Positions 32,327 through 42,747 of a DNA stretch of 64,000 nt are shown here, piece by piece. The first letter of the stretch is position 1; each line of letters starts with the position of its first letter. Made by a program: the position numbers and the translations under genes. The stretch spans positions 1-64,000 of the forward strand of contig BGKB01000160.1 of NCBI GenBank assembly GCA_003116975.1, written 5' to 3'. The notes under the pieces were generated by a model. It made no database searches, was not told the DNA's origin, and was given only the letters and a program-made list of their open reading frames with translations. The stretch is from Aurantiochytrium sp. KH105. Lineage: Eukaryota > Sar > Bigyra > Thraustochytrida > Thraustochytriidae.

Positions 32327-33297
32327 ATGGGCAAGCGGTGGAGCGCGCTGAGCAACAGCGCGAGCACTCCGCACACGGAGGACTTTCATAGCCAGCTCGT
32401 GAGGCTCGAGAGCAGCTTTGAAGAGTATGATCGCGCCTACGAAGAGGGCGCTACTCTGGGCGAAGGCATCACAGGCTGCGTAAAGGAAGTCACACACGAG
32501 GCTTCGGGCAAGCGATTCGCCATGAAATCAATTAATCTGGACCGCATCGACAAAGCCCAAGTCAAGGAACTGAAAACAGAAATTGGGATTCTCAAGCAGC
32601 TCGACCATCCCAACATTGTGCGTTTGCACGAAGTGTACCAGAACAAGAACAATATCCGCATCATCATGGAGCTTCTTACTGGCGGCGACCTCGCTCGGCG
32701 CAAGCTCGAAACAGAGGAATCGATTCGACGCGTCATCTTCCAGCTCGTTTCGGCATGCAGATACTGGCACGCTCGCGGCGTTGTGCATCGGGACCTGAAA
32801 CTCGAAAATATCATGTTCTCCAACAACTCCGAGGATTCCGACGTGAAAGTGATCGATTTTGGGCTCGGAACCACATTTTACAGCGAGGAGCTCTTGCAGG
32901 AGCGGCAGCAGCGGCGCCGTCGAGCGGACAGCGACAAGTACAGTTCGGCCAAAGCGCTCGTGTCCTCGATTGAAAATGGCTTGGTCAGCCCGAGACTCCG
33001 TGCATTGCGCATACGCCATCGAACAACCAGCAGTCGATTCCACGCCACAGCAACGGACTCCGATACGGAGGGCAGTCTTTCGCAGGACTCCCCGGGAGAG
33101 GAGCGCGAGCCCTCACAATCGCCTTCGCCGCCGTCGAGCGACGCCCACAAAGACGTCGAGATTTTGCGCCAACTGGAGCCTCCACCTTTGTCCATTGGAG
33201 ATCCAGGCCACTCCGAGAGCGCATCGTCATTTCCGGAGAGGTCAGGATTTTTTGGGAAAAGTGAGCATCAAACCTCGATTACACCACGGCAAGCTTC

Positions 33298-33338
<41 letters not shown>

Positions 33339-34993
33339 CTTCTCAAGCCAAGGACGATGTCTCTGCTGGAGCGGCCTTCAAGCTCGCGAGCGAGAAAATG
33401 GGGGACAAGCTTCGTCGCGGGTCGTATGCCACAGTTGCCAAGGTGCGGCGCTCCGCGCTTGGATCGCCCGGGACGCGTCACATTCCCAGTCGGCGCAACG
33501 TCGTCAAGTCACGAATTTTCCAGACGACCTGTGGCACCGCTTACTATATGGCGCCAGAGATCATGTTTGGTCGCGGATACACGGAAAAGTGCGATCTCTG
33601 GGCGATCGGAGTCATCACCTATATGCTCATCGCGCGTCGGCCACCTTTTCCTGGCAAGAACGAAAAGGAGGTCTTTCAACGCATGCGCACGAGTGTTCCG
33701 AGTTTCCAGGGCAGATCGTGGGAGCGAGCGAGCCCCGAGGCGTGCGAATTTTGCAAAAACCTCCTCAAAGAGAACCCATCGCTTCGATGGACCGCCGAAG
33801 AGGCACTGGCATCCGCGTGGCTGAGCAGCTCCGATGAGGATCTGGCGCAGCCCGCACTTGATACAGAGCTTGCGGTCATTCTCAGCATGAAGCGCTTTGC
33901 TCGCTACAGTACGCTGAAACGCGCCGTCCTAATGGTGGTCTCGCACAACCAGAGTAATTTTCAGGACACCAAATTGAATCATTGCTTTTTGGCGATTGAC
34001 AAGAGTAATCAAGGCTATATTAGGCGCGACGATCTGCGCGACTTCATTATGTCCCGCGACGAGGCCAGCGACGAGGCCACTGTTGACCGAATTTTCGAAA
34101 GCATGGACCAAGGGCGTTCCGGTCACATTCGCTACATGGAGTTTCTTGCGGCCACCATTGAGATTTCTGGACCGGTCTCGGACGAAATGGTTGAAACCGC
34201 ATTCCAGCATCTTGATACGGAACGATCAGGCTACATCTCACGCAAGTCGTTGAAGCGCATGCTTGGCAAAGGTTTCGCAAAGCATGACCTCACCAAGATT
34301 ATTGCCGAAACGAGCCCTGAAACCAAGATTTCTTTTGAGGCTTTTCAAGCCATGATGAAGGCTACCCCCTCGCTGCCTGCGTCCGGAAGTCGCGTCCTTT
34401 TTGATGCGCAGGACGCCGGTATTACCGATGTGTATTCTGCCGAAGAGGAAGAGTTTGACGACGACGTCTACTACGACGCCCTCTTTGTCGATTCTGATTC
34501 GGACGATGTTGTCTACGAGGAGGAGGGAGACGAAGAAGAAATGAAAGACGATGCCAAGACCACCAATGTTGCGGGCGGCCAATCCATCAAGGAGACGACG
34601 CAGACCGAGACATCAGGCGCCACAGTGCAAAGCGCCGAGGCTGCATTAAGCGCCAGCGCGAATGCCAACGCAGGCGCAAGCGTAAACACTGGCACAAACA
34701 CTGGCGCAACCTCGCGACCGTCCAAGATTTTGACGGCTTCCTCTTCTGTCATGTTGGCACCCAGAGTTGTTTCTGGTGGGCATTGCGAAGGGGAAGCGCA
34801 AGAGGAAGCTTCTCATCATGAAGAACACAATCCTGACCCGCGATTCGTGGAGGCGCGTCAATTCAAGCACGAGATTCCGCTTTCGCCTGCTTCTGCGTTT
34901 TCACCTCGGCAACAAGACGAGGATGTGGGCAAAGTTGAGGCCCTCTCGCCGCCTCTTCCGCCGTGGGACTTGGACCCGCCGAATGAAGCATGA
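32327..34993 (+). CDS. Calcium-dependent protein kinase (CDPK) with large activation-loop insertion
   Basis: The protein has 888 residues from ATG 32327. MGKRWS fits the N-myristoylation pattern (Gly2, Ser6), suggesting membrane attachment. Kinase landmarks: glycine loop GEGITG, AMKSI lysine, HRDLKLEN (D156), DFG (D177), APE (A409) and DLWAIG. D177 and A409 are 232 residues apart where ~30 is usual: about 200 Ser/Arg-rich residues, including a polyglutamine run (DNA 33300-33335), are inserted between DFG and the CGTAYYMAPE segment. After the kinase come an autoinhibitory-type linker and four EF-hand positions. The first (DKSNQGYIRRDD) and second (DQGRSGHIRYME) keep most calcium ligands; the third ends in Ser instead of Glu and the fourth is eroded. 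A ~170-residue acidic, low-complexity tail follows. CDPKs couple calcium to phosphorylation in plants, alveolates and some stramenopiles. Confidence 0.92.
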
Positions 34994-35206
34994 GTGATCG
35001 TTTCTCTCAAAATCTTCTGTTCGCGAACGGCCACAACACGGTCTGTGATTTGTTTTGTTTCTGTAAAAGTACGACGTAATTCTTTAATTTTTATGTGTTG
35101 GTTTCAAGTTATTTGAATGAATGCACAGGTAGAGAAGAGGCCCTCTGCTCGTACGCCAAGCCACTGCTCTTTTGGGGGGAAGATTACTTTTGAAATTGCG
35201 ATTGCC

Positions 35207-37054
35207 CTAGTTGTCACGGGATGGGAGCCGGCCCTCCAGCTCGTCCACAATGTCAAACAGAGAAGTTTCGAATTGACTGCTTTCAAAGGCATCGTGATTG
35301 AAAATACCGTCCTCGCCGCTTTCAAAGATTGACGATTCGTCACCTGCGACACTTGTGCCGGGCCATGCGTCAGCTTCCTGCAGAAAGTCAGTGGTATCCG
35401 AGGTACGTATCGCTGTAGGCCGGGCCTTGGTTTTTTGCTGCTGATGCAGGCGACGCCGGTTGTCGCGCTGCTGCACGAGAAAACTTTCAAGCACGCTATC
35501 CTCGTCTCCTGGTGCTGCAGAACCTGCCCCAAAGTCGCTCACAGGTTGACCTTCTTCGAATGCAGACATGTTATTTGTAGCCATTGGGGCGTCATCCCCA
35601 CGCTTTGATTCTCGCGTCAGCGCTTCAAGAAGTTGTTGATGGTCAATCTCGTTGTTCTTCGAGGCATTTACCGGCGGAGCGGGCAGCGTCTCGCTCGTAG
35701 TGTTGCCGCGAAGGAAATCTGCATCACGATCAACCGCGTGTGCTGTGGAGTCATGCGTCACAGATGGAGACGTCGCTGTTGCAATGCCTTGGCCTTGGTG
35801 AGGAGGAGGAGGAGCAGCAGCAGCATTGTTTCGTCCCGAACGAGGTGACTCATCAGCCCACTCCAGGTCAGAGGCTGACAGAATTGAGGCTTGCGTTTGC
35901 GCATGTTGAAGATTCGTTGTGTGGTGCTGGTTCTTCTTCTCGACATTTCCGTCTGCCACATGATTACTGCCATCGGCACTTCTGGCGATGCTCCCAATGT
36001 TGGCATTGTTGGCAGAGACGTTACCGGCGTCTCTCATGTGGAGAAGAGCCCCACCAGATGGAGTAAAGTCTCTCTCGGCCCGGGCTTGGGCGAGCGCCTG
36101 CGCTTGGGCCTGATCCATGACAAGAGCACGAAGCCGAACAACTTCCTCGCGTAGATGGCGCATCTCATCATCGGCGCCAGCACGCTGGCTGTCTAGGTCC
36201 TCGCGACGGCGAAGCTCGGCCTCCATTTCAGTAAGTTTGTCCTGGTAGGTCTTAATCATGGTCAAACTTTGCGCAAACTTTTTTTTCAGTTCTTCGCAGC
36301 GGGTTCGAAGAGTGACGTTTTCCTCTTCGACAATGCGAACTCGTGAAGAAAGGTCGACTTCTACTTTTCCGAGACGATCTGATAGCCGCTCCTTCTCTTT
36401 GGTTACTTTGACGAGCTGTTGGATGAGTCTTGCGAGTTTGGCTTTGTCCTGATCACGTAGATCAGCGATGCGAGCGCAGCGATCGCCATCAGGCGCAGGG
36501 CTCATCGAGGGCGACTCTGTGTTGGGAGCATTCGGACCCTGATCAAGATCAGCAAACCATGAGTTACGTCGTCGCGAAGTCTTACTTACTGAGCGGAGCG
36601 GGGGTGGCGATGAAGGCGGGGGTGGTGGTGGTGGTATTTCTGCCGTATAATTTTCGAGGTTGAGGGCTCCGGAAAGTGCGTCGCGGTGCGTGGAGTTGTC
36701 TTGCAGCAGACGCCGAATACTGTCCTCCATCTCTTGGAGCGTTTTTCTTGACGACGAAGCCATGGCTTTATTAGAAAAAGCAGCGCTGGCACCAGCTCCA
36801 GGGGCTGGGGCAGGAGAAGACGAGGACGAGGTAGACCGCTTGAGCCTACTGCTGCGTTGTTGAGCGGACCGCGCGAGTGGGCCCGACGGTCCTTGCGCAA
36901 GACTTCGTGAAGTTCCGTTTCCGCTGCGTGAAGCTTTTGACTTTGCTGCTGCCAACAGGGTCGGTCCCTGCAGCGCTGGTCCGGGAGGCGGAGGGCCCGC
37001 GGTTGTCGCGGTGCCCATGATCTCGTCGAGCAAGTCTCTGCTGCGCGCCCGCAT
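35207..37054 (-). CDS. Unknown protein with polyproline stretches and a coiled coil
   Basis: The protein has 615 residues with ATG at 37054. The N-terminal third is Ser/Pro/Ala-rich with GPPPPGP and a longer IPPPPPPPSSPPP run near residue 150, of the kind bound by profilin, SH3 or WW domains. Residues about 205-345 form a charged coiled coil (LIQQLVKVTKEKERL; ELKKKFAQSLTMIKTYQDKL). The C-terminal part is acidic and low complexity, ending in a hydrophobic/acidic stretch (FETSLFDIVDELEGRL). It looks like a cytoskeletal or scaffolding adaptor; no family recognised. It converges with the CDPK, 213 bases away. Confidence 0.7.
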   Translation of the reverse strand: MRARSRDLLDEIMGTATTAGPPPPGPALQGPTLLAAAKSKASRSGNGTSRSLAQGPSGPLARSAQQRSSRLKRSTSSSSSPAPAPGAGASAAFSNKAMASSSRKTLQEMEDSIRRLLQDNSTHRDALSGALNLENYTAEIPPPPPPPSSPPPLRSVSKTSRRRNSWFADLDQGPNAPNTESPSMSPAPDGDRCARIADLRDQDKAKLARLIQQLVKVTKEKERLSDRLGKVEVDLSSRVRIVEEENVTLRTRCEELKKKFAQSLTMIKTYQDKLTEMEAELRRREDLDSQRAGADDEMRHLREEVVRLRALVMDQAQAQALAQARAERDFTPSGGALLHMRDAGNVSANNANIGSIARSADGSNHVADGNVEKKNQHHTTNLQHAQTQASILSASDLEWADESPRSGRNNAAAAPPPPHQGQGIATATSPSVTHDSTAHAVDRDADFLRGNTTSETLPAPPVNASKNNEIDHQQLLEALTRESKRGDDAPMATNNMSAFEEGQPVSDFGAGSAAPGDEDSVLESFLVQQRDNRRRLHQQQKTKARPTAIRTSDTTDFLQEADAWPGTSVAGDESSIFESGEDGIFNHDAFESSQFETSLFDIVDELEGRLPSRDN

Positions 37055-37163
37055 CTTCTTTGCAGTCAGCCAGCAACCAAGTTACGAGACTTTTCTGACG
37101 TCCAGGGTCTGCGTGCGTGCTCGCTCGCGCGCACGTACGTACGTATCTACGTAGGCCGGCCGT

Positions 37164-37214
37164 CAGGCAGGCAGGCAGGCAGGCAGGCAGGCCGTCAGGC
37201 AGGCAGGCAGGCAG
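37164..37214. repeat. GGCA tetranucleotide array, interrupted once
   Basis: Two blocks of GGCA/CAGG units separated by CCGTC, about 110-160 bases upstream of the minus-strand ATG 37054. Confidence 0.9.
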
Positions 37215-38307
37215 AACAGGTGCTCGCTCGCCCAAGCCCCGCCTTGTTTCTGCTCTCTCTGCCTCTATCTCCGGAGTCGTTTCACCTCTCTCTGGCACGT
37301 TGGCGAGAGGCAGAAATTTGGCCTCTTGTCAGCCGGCCGGAGCTTGCTTACGCCCAGAAGACACGTAAAATTTGAAGAACTCGACTCCTCAACCAAGAGA
37401 AATTGCTCGCAATTATGTTGCCCCGGCTTTAGGCTGGCAAAGCTTTTGGCATCATCGCAAAATGATCGACACGAACCAGGTTTGCAGCGGTGACCGTGCA
37501 CAACCCATTTTCGCGAGAGCCGAATTGAGTCCCTTTTTCTCACCGTTAGACCTTTTATTGAGGTTCTGCAAATGCGGCGTTTGATAGACCTCTTTTCATT
37601 CGCTAGACCGGGGTCTAGGTTTTACATTGGCGAAGTTTTTTTCCCGCGCCCTCTCCCTACAGTGGCGAGGCGTTCTCGGCGGGACAGGCCCACCCTGCCA
37701 GTGCACTCGCCGACGGCGCAAGAATGGAAAATCCTTCGCACCGATCCTGCATTTTGTCAAACTTCTGCTCACAGTCAATCCAGTTTGCGGGGGCAAGATT
37801 CAGGCCCCGCGTGTGGTCCCGGTCTCGCCCGTGGCTGTGCAAGCCCGCGTCCCTCCCTTCGCGTTGCGCGACGCCTGCCCGCGCGACGCCCGATAGCGTT
37901 CGCGCTGCACTTCCCGTGCTGTCCAGTTCTGCGCGTCGACCCCCGACGGCCTGCCTAAACTGGCGCACCTCCGCGCAGCGCCGCTGTCCGAGAAGAATGA
38001 CATATCCTTCGAGCGTCACAAGGTGGGCAACTTTCGTGCGTGCTGCGGACAGAGAACGGCGGCGAGAGCGCGCGCAGGGAGGACACAGGCTGTGTTCTGG
38101 CCGCGACGAGACCAGCATTTTGTCTTGCTGACCCCAGCCGGCATTAGCCGATCGGCCCGGAATCGTCAACCGCCACCTAACCACGACAGTTAGAATTCTT
38201 CATAGGTAATATAAGCACAAGATGAAGACATATATATTAGAGAAACCGTATGGAACAAGACAAAGAAACATTAGTGGTTAGACGGTGACGCATGGGCCTC
38301 GCTCGTA

Positions 38308-38346
38308 GTTGAGTTTGAGTTTGAATTTGAATTTGAATTTGAATTC
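38308..38346. repeat. TTGAAT/TTGAGT hexanucleotide array
   Basis: Six units of TTGAGT changing to TTGAAT, ending in GAATTC, about 240 bases upstream of the RNR small-subunit start. Confidence 0.85.
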
Positions 38347-38435
38347 GACACCCGAGCGAGGCTCCAAGGACGAGGAGACGAAGCGAGACAAGCAAACCTG
38401 CAACTCCAACCCCTCCGCCCAAACAAGAAACCCTC

Positions 38436-38443
38436 TTTCGCGC
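38436..38443 (+). promoter_or_regulatory. E2F-like site TTTCGCGC upstream of RNR small subunit
   Basis: TTTCGCGC matches the E2F/DP consensus TTTSSCGC and lies 138 bases upstream of the RNR2 ATG. S-phase control of RNR genes through E2F is established in animals and plants; its use here is inference from one motif in GC-rich DNA. Confidence 0.35.
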
Positions 38444-38452
38444 GCTCGGTCT

Positions 38453-38486
38453 CGCACGCACGCACGCACGCACGCGCGCGCGCACG
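38453..38486. repeat. ACGC array upstream of RNR small subunit
   Basis: ACGC units merging into a short CG run, about 95 bases before ATG 38581. Confidence 0.9.
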
Positions 38487-38580
38487 CACCGCCCCTCCCT
38501 CCTCCCTTTTTTCGCTCGCCGCCGCCGCCACGCGCAGCATTGAGCTTTGAGCAACCAACCCAACGACCAAGTCCAGCACG

Positions 38581-39744
38581 ATGGCCACCTCGACGCAGCA
38601 GCTTGACGTGGACACGGCGCAGAAGCGCATGGAGGAGCTGGAACTGCAGAGCCCGAACCCGGCCTCCGGGAGCCCCGTGAGCGCCCAGGCCGATGCCGAG
38701 AGCAAGACGGCCCCGCTCGAGAAGGGCGGTCTCCCTGTAAGCGAGTTGAAGAAGCTCGAGCTCGAGGGTAAGCTGCCGCAGGAGTTCCTTCTCCAGGACA
38801 ACCCGGACCGCTTTGTGCTGTTCCCTATCCAGCACCAGGATATCTGGGACGCGTACAAGAAGGCCGAGGCCTCGTTCTGGACGGCTGAGGAGGTCGATCT
38901 GGGCCAGGACCAGCGCGACTTTGACTCGATGACCAAGGGCGAGCAGCACTTTGTCAAGCACGTGCTGGCGTTCTTTGCTTCCTCGGACGGCATCGTCCTC
39001 GAGAACGTGGTGGAGAACTTTTGTAGTGAGGTGAGTGTGCCGGAGGCGCGCTGCTTTTACGGCTTCCAGATGGCCATCGAGAACATTCACGCCGAGGTGT
39101 ACTCGCTGCTCATCGACACCTACATTCGCGACCGCACCGAGAAGCACAGCCTTTTCAATGCCCTCGAGACTTTGCCGTGCGTGCGGGAGAAGGCGCAGTG
39201 GGCGATGCGCTACATGGACGGCAACATTTGCACCTTTGCTGAGCGCCTTGTTGGCTTTGCCGCCGTGGAGGGCATCTTCTTTTCTGGCTCTTTCTGCGCG
39301 ATCTTTTGGCTCAAGAAGCGCGGCCTCATGCCGGGCCTCACCTTTTCCAACGAGCTCATCAGCCGCGACGAGGGCATGCACACTGACTTTGCTTGCCTCC
39401 TCTTCCGCAAGCTCCGCCACCCGCCCTCGGAGGCCCGTGTGCGCGAGATCATCGAGTCGGCCGTCGACATTGAGTGCGAGTTCATCTCCGACGCGCTCCC
39501 CGTCGAGCTTATCGGCATGAACTCTACCCTCATGCAGCAGTACATCAAGTTTGTGGCTGACCGTCTGGTCAAGTCGCTCGGCTTCCAGGCCATTTACGGC
39601 GTGCAGAACCCCTTTGACTGGATGGACCTCATCTCCATGCAGGGTAAGACCAACTTTTTTGAGAAGCGCGTCGGCGAGTACGCCATTTCGGGCGTGGGCG
39701 TCAGCAAGGACGAGCAAAAGTTCTCGCTTGATGAGGACTTTTAA
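38581..39744 (+). CDS. RNR2: Ribonucleoside-diphosphate reductase small subunit (R2)
   Basis: The protein has 387 residues with ATG at 38581. It supplies the tyrosyl radical and di-iron centre for reduction of ribonucleotides to deoxyribonucleotides, working with the large subunit R1. Iron ligands are all present: D106 (FWTAEEVDL), E167 and H170 (ENIHAE), E230 ([10 protein letters not shown]), E264 and H267 (SRDEGMH). The radical tyrosine is Y174 ([10 protein letters not shown]). The C-terminus ends KFSLDEDF, the conserved tail that docks onto R1. The ~60-residue N-terminal extension is non-conserved, as in other eukaryotes. Cytosolic; expected to peak in S phase, consistent with the E2F-like site upstream. 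Confidence 0.97.
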   Translation: MATSTQQLDVDTAQKRMEELELQSPNPASGSPVSAQADAESKTAPLEKGGLPVSELKKLELEGKLPQEFLLQDNPDRFVLFPIQHQDIWDAYKKAEASFWTAEEVDLGQDQRDFDSMTKGEQHFVKHVLAFFASSDGIVLENVVENFCSEVSVPEARCFYGFQMAIENIHAEVYSLLIDTYIRDRTEKHSLFNALETLPCVREKAQWAMRYMDGNICTFAERLVGFAAVEGIFFSGSFCAIFWLKKRGLMPGLTFSNELISRDEGMHTDFACLLFRKLRHPPSEARVREIIESAVDIECEFISDALPVELIGMNSTLMQQYIKFVADRLVKSLGFQAIYGVQNPFDWMDLISMQGKTNFFEKRVGEYAISGVGVSKDEQKFSLDEDF

Positions 39745-40429
39745 AAGCAGAAAGGCAGGCAGCGCAGCGCCTTTTCTTGGCATTTATCCTCCTTTCAATC
39801 AACGCGACGAGCAAGGCACACAAATAGACGTCCAGGACGTTCAGCGACCCTCGTCGAACCGATTGCGCTGGAGAAAGCGAGCTCAAGTTGACGCGGGTCA
39901 AGTAAGAGGTTTCTTACTTTGCTTGCGGTTTGATTTCCGCTCGCTCTTATCCGCTCTTTCCCACGCCCTTCACCTTGCCTTACCGTACCTTCTTTACCAC
40001 TACCACTCCTCTCTGACTGAAGGCTGGTTGGGCTTGCTCTGACTGGCCAATCAATTTTGATGAGATCGACCGCATCATCATTCATTCTTAACCCCCCCCC
40101 CCCCCCCCTGTGAAACAAAAACAAATAATCTACATAGACTTTCCAGATGCATCTATTTCGTTTGAGATTCATTCGCTCGACTGCCATGCGAAATTTTGCA
40201 ACACCATAAGAGGTTGATGATACATACGCCTACATACATACATACCTTGCGAGATAATGATGCTGCTCGAATGCTGTACGTACGGGAAAAGATTGTTCAG
40301 CTAGAATTGCCATTGCCTTGCTTTCTAAAATTAGGATTCTGTACACGTTGTGTTTCCTTTGCCCGCTTAAACAAAACTTGATACTCAAACACACCGTAGT
40401 CCGTATCGCAGCATGAGTTTGATTTTTGG
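39745..40429. other. Convergent 3' intergenic region with a poly-C tract
   Basis: Between the RNR2 and tubby-like 3' ends. It contains a run of 17 Cs at 40092-40108 and CATA repeats near 40222-40245. No gene was seen. Confidence 0.65.
40092..40108. repeat. Poly-C homopolymer, 17 bases
   Basis: Uninterrupted C run in the convergent 3' region; its true length may be uncertain because homopolymers are prone to sequencing error. Confidence 0.9.
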
Positions 40430-42037
40430 TCATAAAAATTGCGTTAATGCGATTCCGAAGGCAGAGATGCTCGAAAGCGGCTGTTGGAAATCGAGCGTAA
40501 AACGGTGCGAGGAAACCTTGCCAAACTGCATGACCAGATTTTCGCAAATGTCGCCGGAAGGAGCGGTTTTTCGCTCGATGATTTGCATATTTTTTGACGA
40601 TGCGCGTTTGACTCGGCCATGAAAATTGAGACGATACTGACCACGCTCGAAACGAGGGCTCCGATTCACAAGCGTGACGAGTCCCTGAATCCCACATGGG
40701 TCTGGGCCATTCTCTTTGTGCACAGATTTTGTCCCTTGTGGTGTGGAACGCTTCTGCTTTCGTATGTGATACGAAAGTCGTTTTGCAATTCTTTTATTGT
40801 ATTCCATGTGAGCCGAGCCCGTCGCCTGTGCATTATTGACATCGAAAAAGGAAATCCCGTCCTGCCCGCTGCTTTTCTGCGCATTCTTACTGCTGGTCTC
40901 TCTTTTGAATGCATTGATTCTACTGTTGCTCTCGTCATTGGTGTTTGCATTGTCATCGTCATCGTTGTTGTTGTTGTTGTTGTTATTCATTCCAAGCCGA
41001 AGGTCTCCGCTCGATGCAACAGAGTCGGTGTTTGTTTCGTCGTTACACTTGCAGCTGCTGCTCTGGCTCGTGTCAGAGCTCGTTGAAGAGTGGGAGAGAG
41101 CCAACAAGTCACCAAGGTTCTCTTCTACCGGAACGTGCTGGTTTCGTTGCAATCGATCTGCAGGATAGAGATTGATTTGTACAGCGCGAGGGACAAAGCC
41201 TTCCCCAAGCCTCTTCGTGAGCGCACTTCGCTCGTATTGCACCGTGAGCGCCTGGTCAAAACAATCGTAAACGAAGAAGCTTCCTGACGTAGAGGCTTCG
41301 ACGTTTGCGATATTGTCCTTGGCAATATCAATGAGCGCCTCTGTCTTGGGGCAAACTTCCTTGCACACATCGTAAATTTTTACCTTCTCCTTGCGTCGAT
41401 CACGTTTCGCAATGAGTAGGAGCTCGTAATTTGGGCTTTTACCTTCTGCATTCAGGCCAGCGTCAGGGTTGGGCGTGGATGTGGGTCGAACTTGTATAGG
41501 ACGGCTGTCATCGAGCAAAGAATGTCGATGATCTTCGCAGCGATCAGACGTGGAGACCGGTGTTTCGAGGAAGAGGAAATAAAACTCCTTGCCAGCCAAG
41601 CGGTGTATCAAGCTACGCTCTCGTACAATAACACAGCGTCGTAGCTTTGCAAACTCCTCAGAGGAGTCCGACGTCGGTTTGTCTTGCGAAAGGTGCTCTT
41701 GAAAATTGAAGACGCTCTCCGCCTCATCGTACGACTGCGATGGATTCTCCGGGGTTTCGGGAATTTCAAGACGATCATTGACATTGCAATCTTCATAGTT
41801 GTCCGTCTCTGGAATTTCAATTACAAGCTTTGCGTCTGCGGCATTCGCTCTTGCCTCTTTGTCGGCGAATGCGCTACGTGATTCGCTGACATGATGCGCT
41901 GTCTTGATCTTTGGCCGATCATCATCTGTTTCTGGCAGCTCAATTGTTTCAAGTTCCTCGTCGTCGTCGTCCATGCACGAGCGATCATACGCTTCATTGT
42001 GCTCGAGCGGCTGCGACGGCCTGAACTTTGTCACCAT
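40430..42037 (-). CDS. Tubby-like protein (TULP family), divergent
   Basis: The protein has 535 residues with ATG at 42037; the frame runs upstream to a TTG but has no ATG there. The C-terminus carries the tubby barrel end: LVTLVNRSPRFERGQ, YRLNFHGRVKRASSKNMQII, ENLVMQFGKVSSHRFTLDF and LSSISAFGIALTQFL, which align with NFHGRVTQASVKNFQI, VMQFGRV and AFAIALSSF of tubby proteins. The earlier strands are recognisable (LIHRLAGKEFYFLFL, YELLLIAKRDRR, VYDCFDQALTVQYE). About 150 low-complexity residues, including Asn8 and Asp runs, interrupt the barrel. The N-terminal ~140 residues are acidic with repeated PET motifs (ELPETDDD, EIPETDN, EIPETPEN). Tubby domains bind phosphoinositides and link membrane cargo to ciliary trafficking; the C-terminus is intact. 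Confidence 0.8.
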   Translation of the reverse strand: MVTKFRPSQPLEHNEAYDRSCMDDDDEELETIELPETDDDRPKIKTAHHVSESRSAFADKEARANAADAKLVIEIPETDNYEDCNVNDRLEIPETPENPSQSYDEAESVFNFQEHLSQDKPTSDSSEEFAKLRRCVIVRERSLIHRLAGKEFYFLFLETPVSTSDRCEDHRHSLLDDSRPIQVRPTSTPNPDAGLNAEGKSPNYELLLIAKRDRRKEKVKIYDVCKEVCPKTEALIDIAKDNIANVEASTSGSFFVYDCFDQALTVQYERSALTKRLGEGFVPRAVQINLYPADRLQRNQHVPVEENLGDLLALSHSSTSSDTSQSSSCKCNDETNTDSVASSGDLRLGMNNNNNNNNDDDDNANTNDESNSRINAFKRETSSKNAQKSSGQDGISFFDVNNAQATGSAHMEYNKRIAKRLSYHIRKQKRSTPQGTKSVHKENGPDPCGIQGLVTLVNRSPRFERGQYRLNFHGRVKRASSKNMQIIERKTAPSGDICENLVMQFGKVSSHRFTLDFQQPLSSISAFGIALTQFL

Positions 42038-42747
42038 TATCGATACAATCGCGTGAGCGTCCTTGCAGTGCTTGTCCGCGCCTGGTCGTCTAGCGACAGA
42101 CAGTACGCAAGACAAGCTACAACTTGCAGCGCCTCGCGCTCGTTGGCTTGACTGCGTCTTGAATAAAGATATGCTCTGCGCTGGCGTTCCATAACAGCGC
42201 GGGTGTTCATGCACAGAAAATATATCTGCTTTCTTTGCCAATTCTCAAGTTCATGCAGACAGTCAAATTCTAATTCCAATTCATGCGGACAATCCAATCA
42301 TGATATTCCGTTACCTTTGAGCGGTCCGGCAGCCGAGCCTGGTTCGCAGTCAGTGTAACGAGCTTTTGTGATCAATACAAGAACATTTGAAGGAACGTAG
42401 ATTCGAGACGTACAACACCACCAAGAACTTCTATTATTGCCCGCTTCAAAAATTCAAGTTTTGAGTGAGCTACAGATTAACGAATTTACCCTTGCGCAGC
42501 CGTCACTCGGCCCGGACAGGCCGTCTATGGCCGTTCTTCCGCCTGTGCCGAGAGTCTTTGCACCGGAGTTGAACCTGGAGGATTCGGAGTCTGGGCCGCA
42601 AACGGATAAATAGGTCTGTAAATAGACCTTTTATGACGATGCTTGTTTTCTGTTGCCGCTGAAGAGAGAGAGAGGGAGAGAGCAGAGAGCCCAGTCAGAG
42701 CCAGGCCAGATCGATCTCTCAACTTGAGAGAGGAGCGCGGGAGGAGG
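42038..42747. other. Divergent promoter region (tubby-like / SCYL2-like)
   Basis: 710 bases with no ORF of interest. A string resembling a Pol III B box occurs on the minus strand at 42565-42575 but no tRNA can be folded around it. The last 80 bases before ATG 42748 are GA-rich. Confidence 0.55.

Larger units (their letters stand above)
37055..38580. other. Divergent promoter region (coiled-coil protein / RNR small subunit)
   Basis: Holds CGTA units forming a palindromic tract (about 37131-37150), a GGCA array (37164-37214), a TTGAAT hexanucleotide array (38308-38346), an E2F-like site (38436-38443) and an ACGC array (38453-38486). The middle (37570-38200) has open frames on both strands with no recognisable product. 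Confidence 0.6.

Noticed and set aside
38278-39783. 501-residue minus-strand open frame opposite RNR2
   Set aside because: Shadow; the plus strand encodes a complete R2 with all iron ligands.
42541-42620. tRNA-like or Pol III B-box string on the minus strand
   Set aside because: The T-loop-like string is present but the T stem has only three pairs, no D arm or proper anticodon stem forms, and no 72-base cloverleaf can be drawn.
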